Source of the DNA: Firmicutes bacterium ASF500
Lineage (GTDB): Bacteria > Bacillota > Clostridia > Oscillospirales > Oscillospiraceae
NCBI GenBank assembly: GCA_000492175.2
Contig: CP097573.1
Span: forward strand, 1,426,001-1,490,000
Length of the DNA: 64,000 bases
Reading direction: 5' to 3'
Part shown: positions 19,043-26,654 of the stretch, piece after piece
Layout: the number at the start of each line of letters is the position of its first letter
How positions within the stretch are numbered: position 1 is the first letter of the stretch
Translations under genes and position numbers: made by a program
Notes under the pieces: model-generated
Told to the model about the DNA's origin: nothing
Databases searched by the model: none
What the model saw: only the letters and a program-made list of their open reading frames with translations

Positions 19043-19591
19043 ATGAAGGACAAAACAAGAAGGACAGTCTTAACGGGGATGCTCTGCGCCCTGGCCTACA
19101 CCACGGCAGTCGTGGGCCGGGTCCCGATGGTGCTTTTTTTAAAGTACGACCCCAAGGATGTTGTAATTGCCGCCGGCGGCTTACTGTTCGGACCGCTGAC
19201 CGCGCTGGCGACCGCGGTGACCGCCTCTCTTCTGGAGATGCTTACCGTCAGTGAAAACGGTATTTTGGGCTGTTTCATGAATATTATCTCAAGCTGTTCC
19301 TTCGCGTGTACCGCGGCGATCATCCATCAAAGAAGACGGACGGTCAGGGGCGCGGCCCTCGGCCTCTTCTGCGGATGGGGATGTATGGTCGCGGTAATGC
19401 TGTTTTGGAATTATCTGATCGCGCCGGTCTATATGGGCTGTTCCAGAGAAGCCGTCCTGGCGCTGATGCTTCCAGCCTTCCTGCCCTTCAATCTGATGAA
19501 GGGCGGCCTGAATATGGCAGTCACCCTGCTTTTATACAGACCTGTCACAAAGCTCGCCGCGCGATGGGACAGCGGAGCCTTTCATAATTAA
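19043..19591 (+). CDS. ribU: Riboflavin ECF transporter S component
   Basis: The ATG at 19043 has TTAGGAGG upstream and gives 182 residues with about six hydrophobic helices, the standard S-component size. The conserved FLKYDPKDV stretch near residue 30 is characteristic of RibU, the substrate-binding subunit that delivers riboflavin or FMN through the shared ECF module (EcfA, EcfA', EcfT; not in this window). The FMN riboswitch upstream strongly supports the assignment. A ribosome site directly after the terminator U-tract means read-through is needed for expression. Confidence 0.93.
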   Translation: MKDKTRRTVLTGMLCALAYTTAVVGRVPMVLFLKYDPKDVVIAAGGLLFGPLTALATAVTASLLEMLTVSENGILGCFMNIISSCSFACTAAIIHQRRRTVRGAALGLFCGWGCMVAVMLFWNYLIAPVYMGCSREAVLALMLPAFLPFNLMKGGLNMAVTLLLYRPVTKLAARWDSGAFHN

Positions 19592-19692
19592 CAGACAGTC
19601 TATGGCAGATCCTGTTTTGTTTCTGGACATTTGGGCCAAACTATGGTAGACTGACATCACACCGATTCACATCAACATGAAGGAGAACTTTT

Positions 19693-20310
19693 ATGGACAA
19701 CAAGGTCATGTATTCCCTGAGCTACGGTCTGTTTGTGCTGTCCGCCCGTCAGGGGGACAAGGACAACGGCTGTATCACCAACACCGCCATCCAGGTGACC
19801 ACCGACCCCAACCGCATCGTCATCGCCGTGAACAAGAGCAACTACACCCACGACATGGTGAAGGAGACCGGCCGGTTCACCGTCTCCGTCCTGTCGGAGG
19901 AGGCGAAGTTTGAGCTTTTCAAGCGCTTCGGCTTCCAGTCAGGCCGGGACGTGGACAAGTTCGCCGGCTTTGAGGCTTATGTCAAAAAGGACGCCGACGG
20001 CATTCCCTACGTCACCCAGGGGACCAACGCCTGGCTGAGCTGCAAGGTGGTGTCCGCCACCGACCTGGGCACCCACACCCTCTTCCTGGCCGACGTGCTG
20101 GACGGCGGCGTCCTCTCCAGCGCCCCCAGCGCCACCTACAGCTATTATCAGGCCCACATCAAGCCCAAGCCCGGCGCGGCGGCCCCCAGTGAGAAAAAGC
20201 GCTGGGTGTGCAAGGTCTGCGGCTACGTCTATGAGGGCGACGAGCTGCCCGCCGACTATATCTGCCCCTGGTGCAAGCACCCGGCCTCTGACTTCGAGCT
20301 TCTGGCATAA
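19693..20310 (+). CDS. Flavin reductase-rubredoxin fusion
   Basis: This 205-residue protein has an N-terminal FMN-binding flavin-reductase-like domain (residues 1-150, with CITNTAIQVT and NYTHDMVKETGRFTVSV). The C-terminal rubredoxin domain of about 45 residues has CKVCGYVYEGDELP and CPWCKH providing four cysteine iron ligands. This architecture is known as high-molecular-weight rubredoxin in anaerobes, where it passes electrons from NAD(P)H to flavodiiron proteins for oxygen or nitric-oxide detoxification. No flavodiiron gene is adjacent. It sits 100 bp after ribU, a functional match, since it needs FMN. AAGGAG lies 8 bp before the ATG. Confidence 0.9.
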   Translation: MDNKVMYSLSYGLFVLSARQGDKDNGCITNTAIQVTTDPNRIVIAVNKSNYTHDMVKETGRFTVSVLSEEAKFELFKRFGFQSGRDVDKFAGFEAYVKKDADGIPYVTQGTNAWLSCKVVSATDLGTHTLFLADVLDGGVLSSAPSATYSYYQAHIKPKPGAAAPSEKKRWVCKVCGYVYEGDELPADYICPWCKHPASDFELLA

Positions 20311-20312
20311 TA

Positions 20313-20348
20313 AAAACCGCGCCGGGGTGAAACCTCCGGCGCGGTTTT
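20313..20348 (+). terminator. Intrinsic terminator after the flavin reductase-rubredoxin gene
   Basis: AAACCGCGCCGG pairs with CCGGCGCGGTTTT around a 10-nt loop, 4 bp after the stop. Confidence 0.88.
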
Positions 20349-20385
20349 GCGTGTATAGGGGTGAAAGAGAGAAAGGAGGTCCGCT

Positions 20386-20946
20386 ATGGAGGACGCCAAG
20401 ATCATCGACCTGTACTGGGCCCGGTCCCAGCAGGCCATTTCGGCCAGCGAGGAGAAATACGGCCCCTATTGCCACACCATCGCCCGGCGGATTTTGGACC
20501 GGGAGGAGGACGCGGAGGAGTGCGTCAACGACACCTGGCTCCGGGCGTGGAACGCCATGCCGCCCCAGCGGCCCGGGATTCTGTCCGCCTTTTTCGCCAA
20601 GCTGACCCGGAACCTGTCCCTGGACCGGTGGCGGCGGATCAGGGCGGCAAAGCGGGGCGGCAGTCAGGCGGAGGTGGCCCTACACGAGCTGGAGGACTGC
20701 CTGCCCGACCACCGCAGTCCCGACGAAAATCTGGAGGCCGGTGAGACGGCAGCGCTCATCTCCGCCTTCCTCCGCCGCCAGCCCGAGCTGGACCGGGTGC
20801 TGTTCGTCCGGCGATACTTCCATCTGGAGCCCTTGAATGACCTGGCCTCCCGGTTTGGGCTGACGGTAGGACAGGTGAAGTCCCGCCTGCACCGGACCCG
20901 GCAAAAATTGAAAACGGAGCTGGAGCGGGAGGGGGTAGCGGTATGA
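20386..20946 (+). CDS. ECF-like sigma-70 family RNA polymerase sigma factor
   Basis: This 186-residue protein has a region 2 helix set (residues 20-90; ARRILDREEDAEECVNDTWLRAWNAMP and LTRNLSLDRWRR) and a region 4 helix-turn-helix near residues 145-180 (LASRFGLTVGQVKSRLHRTRQKLK). That is the two-domain layout of extracytoplasmic-function sigma factors. AGAAAGGAGG precedes the ATG. The stop overlaps the start of the next gene by 4 bp, so the downstream membrane protein is probably its regulator. Its target promoters are unknown. Confidence 0.88.
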   Translation: MEDAKIIDLYWARSQQAISASEEKYGPYCHTIARRILDREEDAEECVNDTWLRAWNAMPPQRPGILSAFFAKLTRNLSLDRWRRIRAAKRGGSQAEVALHELEDCLPDHRSPDENLEAGETAALISAFLRRQPELDRVLFVRRYFHLEPLNDLASRFGLTVGQVKSRLHRTRQKLKTELEREGVAV

Positions 20947-21527
20947 ACAGCGAGCATCTTTTGGACGCGATCGGCCTTTTGGACGACGGCCTGATCCATG
21001 AGGCGGAGGAGTACCGCCGGCCCAGGCGGGATTACAGCCGCTGGATCAGCCCGGCGGCCAGCCTTGCCGTCGTGCTGACCCTGGGCTACGGCCTGACCCA
21101 TTTGGGTATCGGCGGCGGAGGCGGTGCCTCGGCCCCAGGTGGAGTCACAGGTGCGGCGGGAGCGGACACACCCGCCGCCAGCGCCCCGGCGGAGCCGCCC
21201 ACGTCGACGGAAGGCATGGACCAAAGCGGCGGCGCCCCCGACCTTGTGGAGCCCGGCGCTTCTGGGGATTGGTCCCTTGCCCTCCGGGTGGACGGGGTCG
21301 TGTACTGGGCCACAAATGAGTATGTCCACCTGGAACCGGAGGAGAGCGATATCCGCTGCACCACCTCCTTCCTCAACGGCGCGGAGCCGGAGGAGGACGG
21401 TCAGGCCAATTTCCTGCCGGTGGGGTCCCCCTATGTGCTTCTGGACGACGGCACCGCGGCGGTGCTCGAGGACGAGGAGACCAACTCCTGGCGCCTCTAT
21501 GATTCCATCCCGCCCTGGGAAAAATAA
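20943..21527 (+). CDS. Membrane-anchored partner of the sigma factor (unknown)
   Basis: This 194-residue protein starts in an ATGA overlap with the sigma gene. It has a cytoplasmic segment of about 38 residues, one transmembrane helix (about residues 40-60, ISPAASLAVVLTLGYGL), a Gly/Ala/Pro-rich linker, and an extracellular domain of about 95 residues. The layout and coupling fit an anti-sigma factor, but there is no zinc-finger HxxxCxxC motif. That role is therefore inferred from position only. Confidence 0.6.
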   Translation: MNSEHLLDAIGLLDDGLIHEAEEYRRPRRDYSRWISPAASLAVVLTLGYGLTHLGIGGGGGASAPGGVTGAAGADTPAASAPAEPPTSTEGMDQSGGAPDLVEPGASGDWSLALRVDGVVYWATNEYVHLEPEESDIRCTTSFLNGAEPEEDGQANFLPVGSPYVLLDDGTAAVLEDEETNSWRLYDSIPPWEK

Positions 21528-21528
21528 G

Positions 21529-21556
21529 AAAACAGCCCCGGTTGGGGCTGTTTTCT
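21529..21556 (+). terminator. Intrinsic terminator of the sigma-factor operon
   Basis: AAAACAGCCCC (21529-21539) pairs with GGGGCTGTTTT (21544-21554). The accessory island starts just beyond it. Confidence 0.88.
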
Positions 21557-21590
21557 TTTGCTCTATAAGCTTGATCGCCCAGAGGACAGC

Positions 21591-23261
21591 TTACTTCATG
21601 CCGTTCTCGTAGGACTCGATCATCTTCTTGAACGTGTGACCCGTACGACTTCTGAGATTTGTGAGGTATTTGTCGGTGGTCTCGCCGGTGAAGACCTTGA
21701 TTTGCAGGCGCAGGGAGCCATCTTCCTCCGGGGTGGCAAAGATTTTGTCGATATACCTGTCCACAAACTCCTTGCTAATGAGTCCCTGAGCGGCATCCCG
21801 CTCCGCCTCCCGGAGCACCCGTCGGATGGTCTCAATCTGCTTGCGGAAATCCTCCCGGGACATTTGCTGCTGCTCCAGGTCGTAGATCTGCCGCTCCGCC
21901 TCGCTGATCTCCCGGTCACAGTCCTTGTTCATGGAGAGGAAATCCCGGTCGGAAAGCTGGCCTGCCGCGTTGTAGCCCAGGAGCTTGCTCTTCTTCTTCT
22001 GGGCCAGCTCGATTTGTTGCCGCAGGGTGGCGATTTGCTTCGCCATGTCCTCGCCGTCCCCCAGGGCCTTGTACATCTCGATGTACTCCTCCACCAGGGC
22101 CTGAGCGTCCGCCTCGGTCTCCCGGAACACCTCAAGCAACAACGGCTTCAACTCCTCCTCGTAAACGGGGAAGGAGGGGCAGGAGTCCGCTCCATTTTTG
22201 ATCTTGCCGGAGCACACCCACTTGCTGTTTTTGTTCCCTTGCCTGTCTACCGACTCCCGCCGGTAGTAGGCCGCGCCGCAGTGGGTGCAGTAGAGCTTTC
22301 CGGTGAGGAGGTTGGCGTGGTTGCAGATGCCCTGACGGCCCTTTACGTCTTCGCTGCGCTTTTTCAATACGGCGTTGGCCTTGTCCCACAATTCCTCGGA
22401 GACGATGGCCGGAACGATCTCCCCGGTCTCGTCCTTAAACATCACCCATTCCTCCGGCGGGAGAAATTTCTGCTTCTTGGTGAACAGGTCGATGACCTTC
22501 ACCTTGTTGCCCACATAGTAGCCCTTGTACTTGGGGTTGGAGATCATGCCGGACATGGTGGTATGGGCAATTTTTTTACCGTTGTGGTTGTGGTAGCCCT
22601 TTTCCCAGAACAGGGTTTCTATCTGCTTCATGGAGTAGTCCCCCGTGGCGTACAGCTCGAACAGCTCACGGACCATGGGGGCCTCGTCCTCGTCGATCAC
22701 AAGCCGCCCCCCGTCCTTGACGTATCCAAAGATACGGCTGTTGCCCAGCACCACATTTTTCTTGATGGCCTGGGCGTGGCCGAACTTTACCCGGCTGGAA
22801 AGCTTGCGCAGTTCGTCCTGGGCGATTCCGGACATGATGGTCAGGCGCAGTTCGGAGTCCTCGTCAAAGGTGTTGATGTTGTCGTTTTGGAAGAACACCC
22901 CTACTCCGGCGCTGAGCAGCTCCCGGGTGTAGAGGATGGAGTCCAAGGTGTTTCGGGCGAAACGGGTGATCTCCTTGGTGATGATAAGGTCAAAGAGTCC
23001 CGCCTTACCGTCCTCCACCATGCGGTGGAAGTCCTCCCGCTTCTTGGTGGTGGCGGCGGACAGACCCTCGTCTACATAGCCTGGCACATACTCCCAGGCG
23101 GAATTTTTGCGGATGAACTCCTCGTAGTAGCTCACCTGGTTGCCCAAGGAGTTGAGCTGTTCATCGCTCTCGGAGGATACCCGGGCATAGAAGGTCACCC
23201 GAAGAGGGATATCGTAGACAGATTTTGTGCGCAAGGCCTGACGAATGCTGTGTATATCCAT
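21591..23261 (-). CDS. Large serine recombinase (island integrase)
   Basis: This 556-residue protein has the resolvase catalytic domain first (residues 20-160; FYARVSSESDEQ with the nucleophilic Ser, then KEITRFARNT). A recombinase domain follows, then a zinc ribbon (CTHCGAAYYRR and CSGKIKNG), then a coiled coil near residues 400-490. It sits at the edge of the accessory island next to a core terminator, as expected for an integrase near its attachment site. I could not find a convincing att repeat for this outer island. Confidence 0.92.
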   Translation of the reverse strand: MDIHSIRQALRTKSVYDIPLRVTFYARVSSESDEQLNSLGNQVSYYEEFIRKNSAWEYVPGYVDEGLSAATTKKREDFHRMVEDGKAGLFDLIITKEITRFARNTLDSILYTRELLSAGVGVFFQNDNINTFDEDSELRLTIMSGIAQDELRKLSSRVKFGHAQAIKKNVVLGNSRIFGYVKDGGRLVIDEDEAPMVRELFELYATGDYSMKQIETLFWEKGYHNHNGKKIAHTTMSGMISNPKYKGYYVGNKVKVIDLFTKKQKFLPPEEWVMFKDETGEIVPAIVSEELWDKANAVLKKRSEDVKGRQGICNHANLLTGKLYCTHCGAAYYRRESVDRQGNKNSKWVCSGKIKNGADSCPSFPVYEEELKPLLLEVFRETEADAQALVEEYIEMYKALGDGEDMAKQIATLRQQIELAQKKKSKLLGYNAAGQLSDRDFLSMNKDCDREISEAERQIYDLEQQQMSREDFRKQIETIRRVLREAERDAAQGLISKEFVDRYIDKIFATPEEDGSLRLQIKVFTGETTDKYLTNLRSRTGHTFKKMIESYENGMK

Positions 23262-23333
23262 GGCTCGTCTCCTTTATGGTTCGTTTTATCATTTTCTTCT
23301 TTGCAGTATATCACAGAATATGAAGCAAAGCAA

Positions 23334-23360
23334 GGGGGACCGCAACAATTGCGGTCCCCC
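23334..23360 (-). terminator. Hairpin terminator between the small island gene and the recombinase
   Basis: GGGGGACCGCAA pairs perfectly with TTGCGGTCCCCC over a CAA loop. Confidence 0.75.
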
Positions 23361-23366
23361 TGTCTG

Positions 23367-23528
23367 TCAGGCCATGGTCATTTTCCAGCCATCGATTTTC
23401 AGCGCCATCTTATTGCGCTCCCGCTCTGTGATGATGCCCTTTTCATACAGCACCCGGTTGTAGTAGGACAGCCAAATCTTTGCCGCTGTCTCCTTCCTGC
23501 GCTGTTCAGTGGACTGTTGCTCAGACAT
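23367..23528 (-). CDS. Small SHOCT-like protein next to the recombinase
   Basis: A 53-residue frame (start ATG at 23528 with GGAGGG upstream) reads MSEQQSTEQRRKETAAKIWL, then NRVLYEKGIITERERNKM. This is a charged helix plus the SHOCT-like L...KGIIT.EE/RE pattern. Such small proteins often accompany serine recombinases in Firmicute elements; their role is unknown. A hairpin terminator follows directly. Confidence 0.65.
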   Translation of the reverse strand: MSEQQSTEQRRKETAAKIWLSYYNRVLYEKGIITERERNKMALKIDGWKMTMA

Positions 23529-23640
23529 GACTGTCCCTCCATTCTATAAAATAATTTCCGTATTTTACCTGATTTATACGGCTGTCGATAGGCTTCTCCT
23601 TTCTTCCCGCACCAACGGGATAACAAAAAGCAGACCATCA

Positions 23641-24942
23641 TCACATGGTCTGCTGCCAGGTTTGCTCCTCTTCATGGTCGTCCTCTTTGTGACCGAGGGC
23701 AATCTTCTTTTCCCGCTCTCTGCGGAGTGTCTTGCTGTCGGCGTGCTTGTGTGCAGTTGCGGCGTCGCTTACGGGAACAGGGTTGTCAGACTGTTCCAGA
23801 GCGTGGCCCAACCGTACCACAGTGCCAGCAATCCCACCAGCACCGTCGGAATCAATAGCCACTCCGGTGAGGGGCGGGGAAGTCGGATCGTTGGCAGGGA
23901 AAAGTGCGGCTCTCTCTTCTTCCCAGCCTGTTCCAACAGGCGGTGTATCTCCCTTGCCTCTCGAATCAATTCCACCATCTGTTCCTGTGTCGCCCAGGGA
24001 TTGGGCCTTGCGGCTATCTCCTCCAGCAGAAGCATCTGCTCCGCCAGGAGTTCTCCCATTGCCGTCAGTGCAGCGGTCAACCTCTGCCACTCCTCCGCTG
24101 TGGGATGCAGTGTCTCTGCTGGCGGCTTCTGCATATTCCGCCGGCGCAGATCCTCCATGGATAACTGCCTGTCGGATTCTGAACTCAAGCTCCATCCTCT
24201 CCTTCAAATATTTTTCGTCGTGGAGCCGGTTGTCCCGGCATCTCATACCGCCGGGAGTAGTGTAGGTGATATTCTTTCGGCTGTCCGTCCAGCGGACATT
24301 GTAGCCCTCACTGCGCATCAGCGTAATAAATTCCTCCCGGTTGTGAGCATACCTCATACACTCGTCGATAGTGTTCATCAGCCGGAACTTCCAGCTCTCT
24401 CCTCTGGCGGCGGTGTGGTACTCCGCCCCAGACATAGACTTAACCTTTCGTCTTTTCTGAGGTTGGAACACCGGCAGACCGAACTCCATACAAACCTGGT
24501 CGTTGCGCTGGCGCAGCTGTGTCAGCTCCGGCTCACTGATGTGCAGTTTCTTTCCGTCCTCGAAGCTGACACTGTTGATAAGGAAGTGGGAGTGGATGTG
24601 GTCCCGGTCCACATGGGTGCAGACCAGAACCTCCCGCCCTTGGAACCACTTTGCCAGCTTCAGTGCGGCGGCGTGCGCGGTCACGGGATTTACTTCTTCG
24701 TCCGCCGGGAAGGACTGCACCATGTGATAGAACATCGTGCCACCCTCTTTGTGGTATAGCAGCTTGGTTCGCAGGAAGTCATCGTGGACACTCTCCGGCC
24801 GGCAGTTGACGCCGCTGACCAGCTGGCGGCCCTCCCACAGTGTTTTCTTCTCCTGCTGTGTGTACCTCATCACCGCTCCCATGCAGGCGCGGCTCTGGCC
24901 CTTGGGGTAGTTGGTGAAGTGGATGATGGCTATCTGCTCCAC
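23641..24942 (-). CDS. MobA-type relaxase (MOBP) of the island
   Basis: The start is GTG at 24942, with AGGAG upstream and a 13-bp overlap with mobC; the product is 433 residues. Residues 1-200 form the relaxase domain: IIHFTNYPKG at the N-terminus, then the HUH-like VCTHVDRDHIHSHFLINS histidine motif near residue 110. Relaxases nick oriT and lead the strand into a recipient's type IV system. After about residue 240 the sequence becomes Gly/Ala/Asp-rich and low in structure. A different, better-formed protein is encoded over that stretch in another frame (23769-24188). Confidence 0.88.
   Translation of the reverse strand: MEQIAIIHFTNYPKGQSRACMGAVMRYTQQEKKTLWEGRQLVSGVNCRPESVHDDFLRTKLLYHKEGGTMFYHMVQSFPADEEVNPVTAHAAALKLAKWFQGREVLVCTHVDRDHIHSHFLINSVSFEDGKKLHISEPELTQLRQRNDQVCMEFGLPVFQPQKRRKVKSMSGAEYHTAARGESWKFRLMNTIDECMRYAHNREEFITLMRSEGYNVRWTDSRKNITYTTPGGMRCRDNRLHDEKYLKERMELEFRIRQAVIHGGSAPAEYAEAASRDTASHSGGVAEVDRCTDGNGRTPGGADASAGGDSRKAQSLGDTGTDGGIDSRGKGDTPPVGTGWEEERAALFPANDPTSPPLTGVAIDSDGAGGIAGTVVRLGHALEQSDNPVPVSDAATAHKHADSKTLRREREKKIALGHKEDDHEEEQTWQQTM
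23769..24188 (-). CDS. Overprinted MbeB/MbeD-like accessory protein inside the relaxase gene
   Basis: A 139-residue frame lies wholly within the relaxase gene in another phase. It starts TTG with AAGGAG 10 bp upstream (ATG at 24158 is an alternative). Its product looks like a real protein: a helical coiled-coil-rich N-terminus (about residues 30-90; AMGELLAEQMLLLEEIAARP, then VELIREAREIHRLLEQ) and a C-terminal transmembrane helix (WLLIPTVLVGLLALWYGW). By contrast the relaxase frame here is low-complexity. ColE1-type mob regions have mbeB and mbeD nested in mbeA in the same way, so an accessory mobilization role is inferred. Confidence 0.65.
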   Translation of the reverse strand: MSSESDRQLSMEDLRRRNMQKPPAETLHPTAEEWQRLTAALTAMGELLAEQMLLLEEIAARPNPWATQEQMVELIREAREIHRLLEQAGKKREPHFSLPTIRLPRPSPEWLLIPTVLVGLLALWYGWATLWNSLTTLFP

Positions 24943-25247
24943 CTCCCCCGCTCCTGAATCTCCCGCAGAGCGGCACTGATCCCGGCCAGTTCCTGTGTCA
25001 TGCCGTCCAGGTTGACGATACTGACGCGGCCCATATTGGACAGCGCGGTCAGCTGGTTCAGATTGTTGCCAATGGCCCGGAGTTGCTTGGCAACCTCTTT
25101 TAAGTCCTCGATCACCACCACCTGGCGGCCCAGACAGCACCGAGTGACGTAATCGCTTTGGGACAGTCGGGCCTGCTTTGCTTTCTTCTTGATGGTATCC
25201 AAATCCCTGGAGGCAATCCGGATACTGAAAGTGGTATCTTTGTTCAT
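24930..25247 (-). CDS. MobC-like relaxosome accessory protein
   Basis: The ATG at 25247 has AGGAGG 4-5 bp upstream and gives 105 residues. It has a ribbon-helix-helix-like N-terminus (TTFSIRIASRDLDTIKKKAKQ) and the MobC signature QLRAIGNNLNQLTALSNMG near residue 60. MobC proteins bind oriT and help the relaxase open the DNA. The relaxase gene overlaps its 3' end. Confidence 0.85.
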   Translation of the reverse strand: MNKDTTFSIRIASRDLDTIKKKAKQARLSQSDYVTRCCLGRQVVVIEDLKEVAKQLRAIGNNLNQLTALSNMGRVSIVNLDGMTQELAGISAALREIQERGRWSR

Positions 25248-25433
25248 TGTTCCTCCTGTTCTACGGGGTGTGGGGCGGCGCCCCACATTGGCATTTGGTG
25301 GGCGGCGGCGGAAGCCGGCGTCCAGACAAACGCGATGCTGGCTTTCTCCTAAAGGAGAAAATTTCGCTCCTCCCAGCCTGCTACATAAGAGGGCAACCGG
25401 GCAGTGTCTTTAACACGTTACCCCCTTACCCTC
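25248..25433. other. Candidate oriT region of the island mob module
   Basis: This non-coding gap lies upstream of mobC. It holds GGGCGGCGCCCC near 25265, a tight hairpin TTTCTCCT/AGGAGAAA (25343-25360, 2-nt loop), and GTGTCTTTAACACGTTAC near 25403. The last resembles CGTACTTTTACACG upstream of the second relaxase module (about 43,970). Position and inverted repeats fit an oriT; no nic site can be proven. Confidence 0.35.
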
Positions 25434-26396
25434 TTAACCTGTGTCCGGCAGCTTGGCATACCAGCGGTCGCCCCTTCGGAGGGAGATCACGCCACGGTTC
25501 TGCTTGGCGATCTTCAGTGTTCGCTCAGAGATGCCAAGGGCAGAGGACTGTTTCAGCAGTTCTTCAGAAGCGACCTCACCACCTTTCAGCAGCTCCAACA
25601 GTAGACGCTCCGCCTGTTCTGTCTTGGTCACACCGGGGCCGCTGCCGGAGAGGAGTTCGCTGGCGGTGGTATCGCAAAACCCGCTCCAGGAAAAACCTGT
25701 ATCTGAATGCAGAGAAAACAAAATGGACGCCCCCTCCGGAGCCAGACTGCTCTTGTCGTGTACCACCACTCGGGTTTCGGGGTCATCCTTGGAGCGCCCC
25801 ACCAGCAGTACGCTCCGCGCCGCCGCCCGGAAGTCAATGGAACCCAGACCTCGATACGCAGACTTGGCGCCCTGCATTTTGTTCATGTGTCCCACCAGCA
25901 CAATGGCACAGCCGGTCTGCTCCGCCAACTGCCCCAGCCGCTTGAAGATGGGGCGCACCTCGTTGGCCCGGTGCATATCCACACCCTCTCCCAGATACGC
26001 CTGGATGGGGTCGAGGACTAACAGTCCTGCTCCGGTCTCCTGAAGCGCCTGGGCAAGACGCCAGTCGCTCAGTGTCAGTTCATGCTCACTCTCGTCGATG
26101 ACCAGCACACGGGAACAGTCTGCGCCCAGCGCTGTGAGCCGTGGTTTCACTGTATCCGCCAGACCGTCCTCCGCCGTCTGGTAGATGATGCTCATGGGCG
26201 GCAGGCTCTCGGTGTCTCCCGGCATCGGCAGCCCCCGTGTAAGCAGAGCCGCCAGCGCCAGAACGAAAGTGGTTTTGCCCTCGCCGGGGTCGCCTTGGAC
26301 AATGGTAATCTTGCCTCTGGGGAAATACGGGTACCAGAGCCACCGTACTTCTTCCGTTGGAATGTCACTTATAGTGAGCAGTTTCAATTTGTTCAA
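25434..26396 (-). CDS. RepA-like AAA family ATPase
   Basis: The TTG at 26396 has AGGAGG 7 bp upstream and gives 320 residues. The RecA-like core shows Walker A GDPGEGKTTF near residue 33, Walker B LLVLDPIQAYLG near 125, and IVLVGHMNKMQG as the sensor-like segment. A C-terminal winged helix follows. This is the RSF1010 RepA-like, hexameric helicase-type ATPase common on integrative mobilizable elements, probably aiding their replication. It lies upstream of mobC in the same orientation. Confidence 0.85.
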   Translation of the reverse strand: MNKLKLLTISDIPTEEVRWLWYPYFPRGKITIVQGDPGEGKTTFVLALAALLTRGLPMPGDTESLPPMSIIYQTAEDGLADTVKPRLTALGADCSRVLVIDESEHELTLSDWRLAQALQETGAGLLVLDPIQAYLGEGVDMHRANEVRPIFKRLGQLAEQTGCAIVLVGHMNKMQGAKSAYRGLGSIDFRAAARSVLLVGRSKDDPETRVVVHDKSSLAPEGASILFSLHSDTGFSWSGFCDTTASELLSGSGPGVTKTEQAERLLLELLKGGEVASEELLKQSSALGISERTLKIAKQNRGVISLRRGDRWYAKLPDTG

Positions 26397-26654
26397 GTTC
26401 GTTCCTCCTCTTATCTTTGTTAGGCCACACACCATACCCGCTCCTGCGCCAGGCTTTTCTGCCGCGTAGTGTTCTCCTCTGGTACGCTCACCCACATCTG
26501 CGGGGTCGTGGCGGTACTGGAACCGAAGACATATCCTCTCTGGTGGTGGGTATTCAGTTGCCGAGGTTCGTCCGGACTTTCTTTTTCCTCGCTGTCATGC
26601 TACAATAAATCCAGCCGTCTTTACATCATGAAGTGATCTTGAGGAGGGAGCGGT

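Noticed and set aside
21558..23549. A 663-residue antisense frame over the island recombinase
   Set aside because: It spans terminators on both sides and has no recognisable domains; shadow frame.
25158..25180. CTTTGGGACAGTCGGGCC in the island mobC gene as a further palindrome copy
   Set aside because: Only the left arm matches. The right arm is absent and it lies outside the element, so it is chance similarity.
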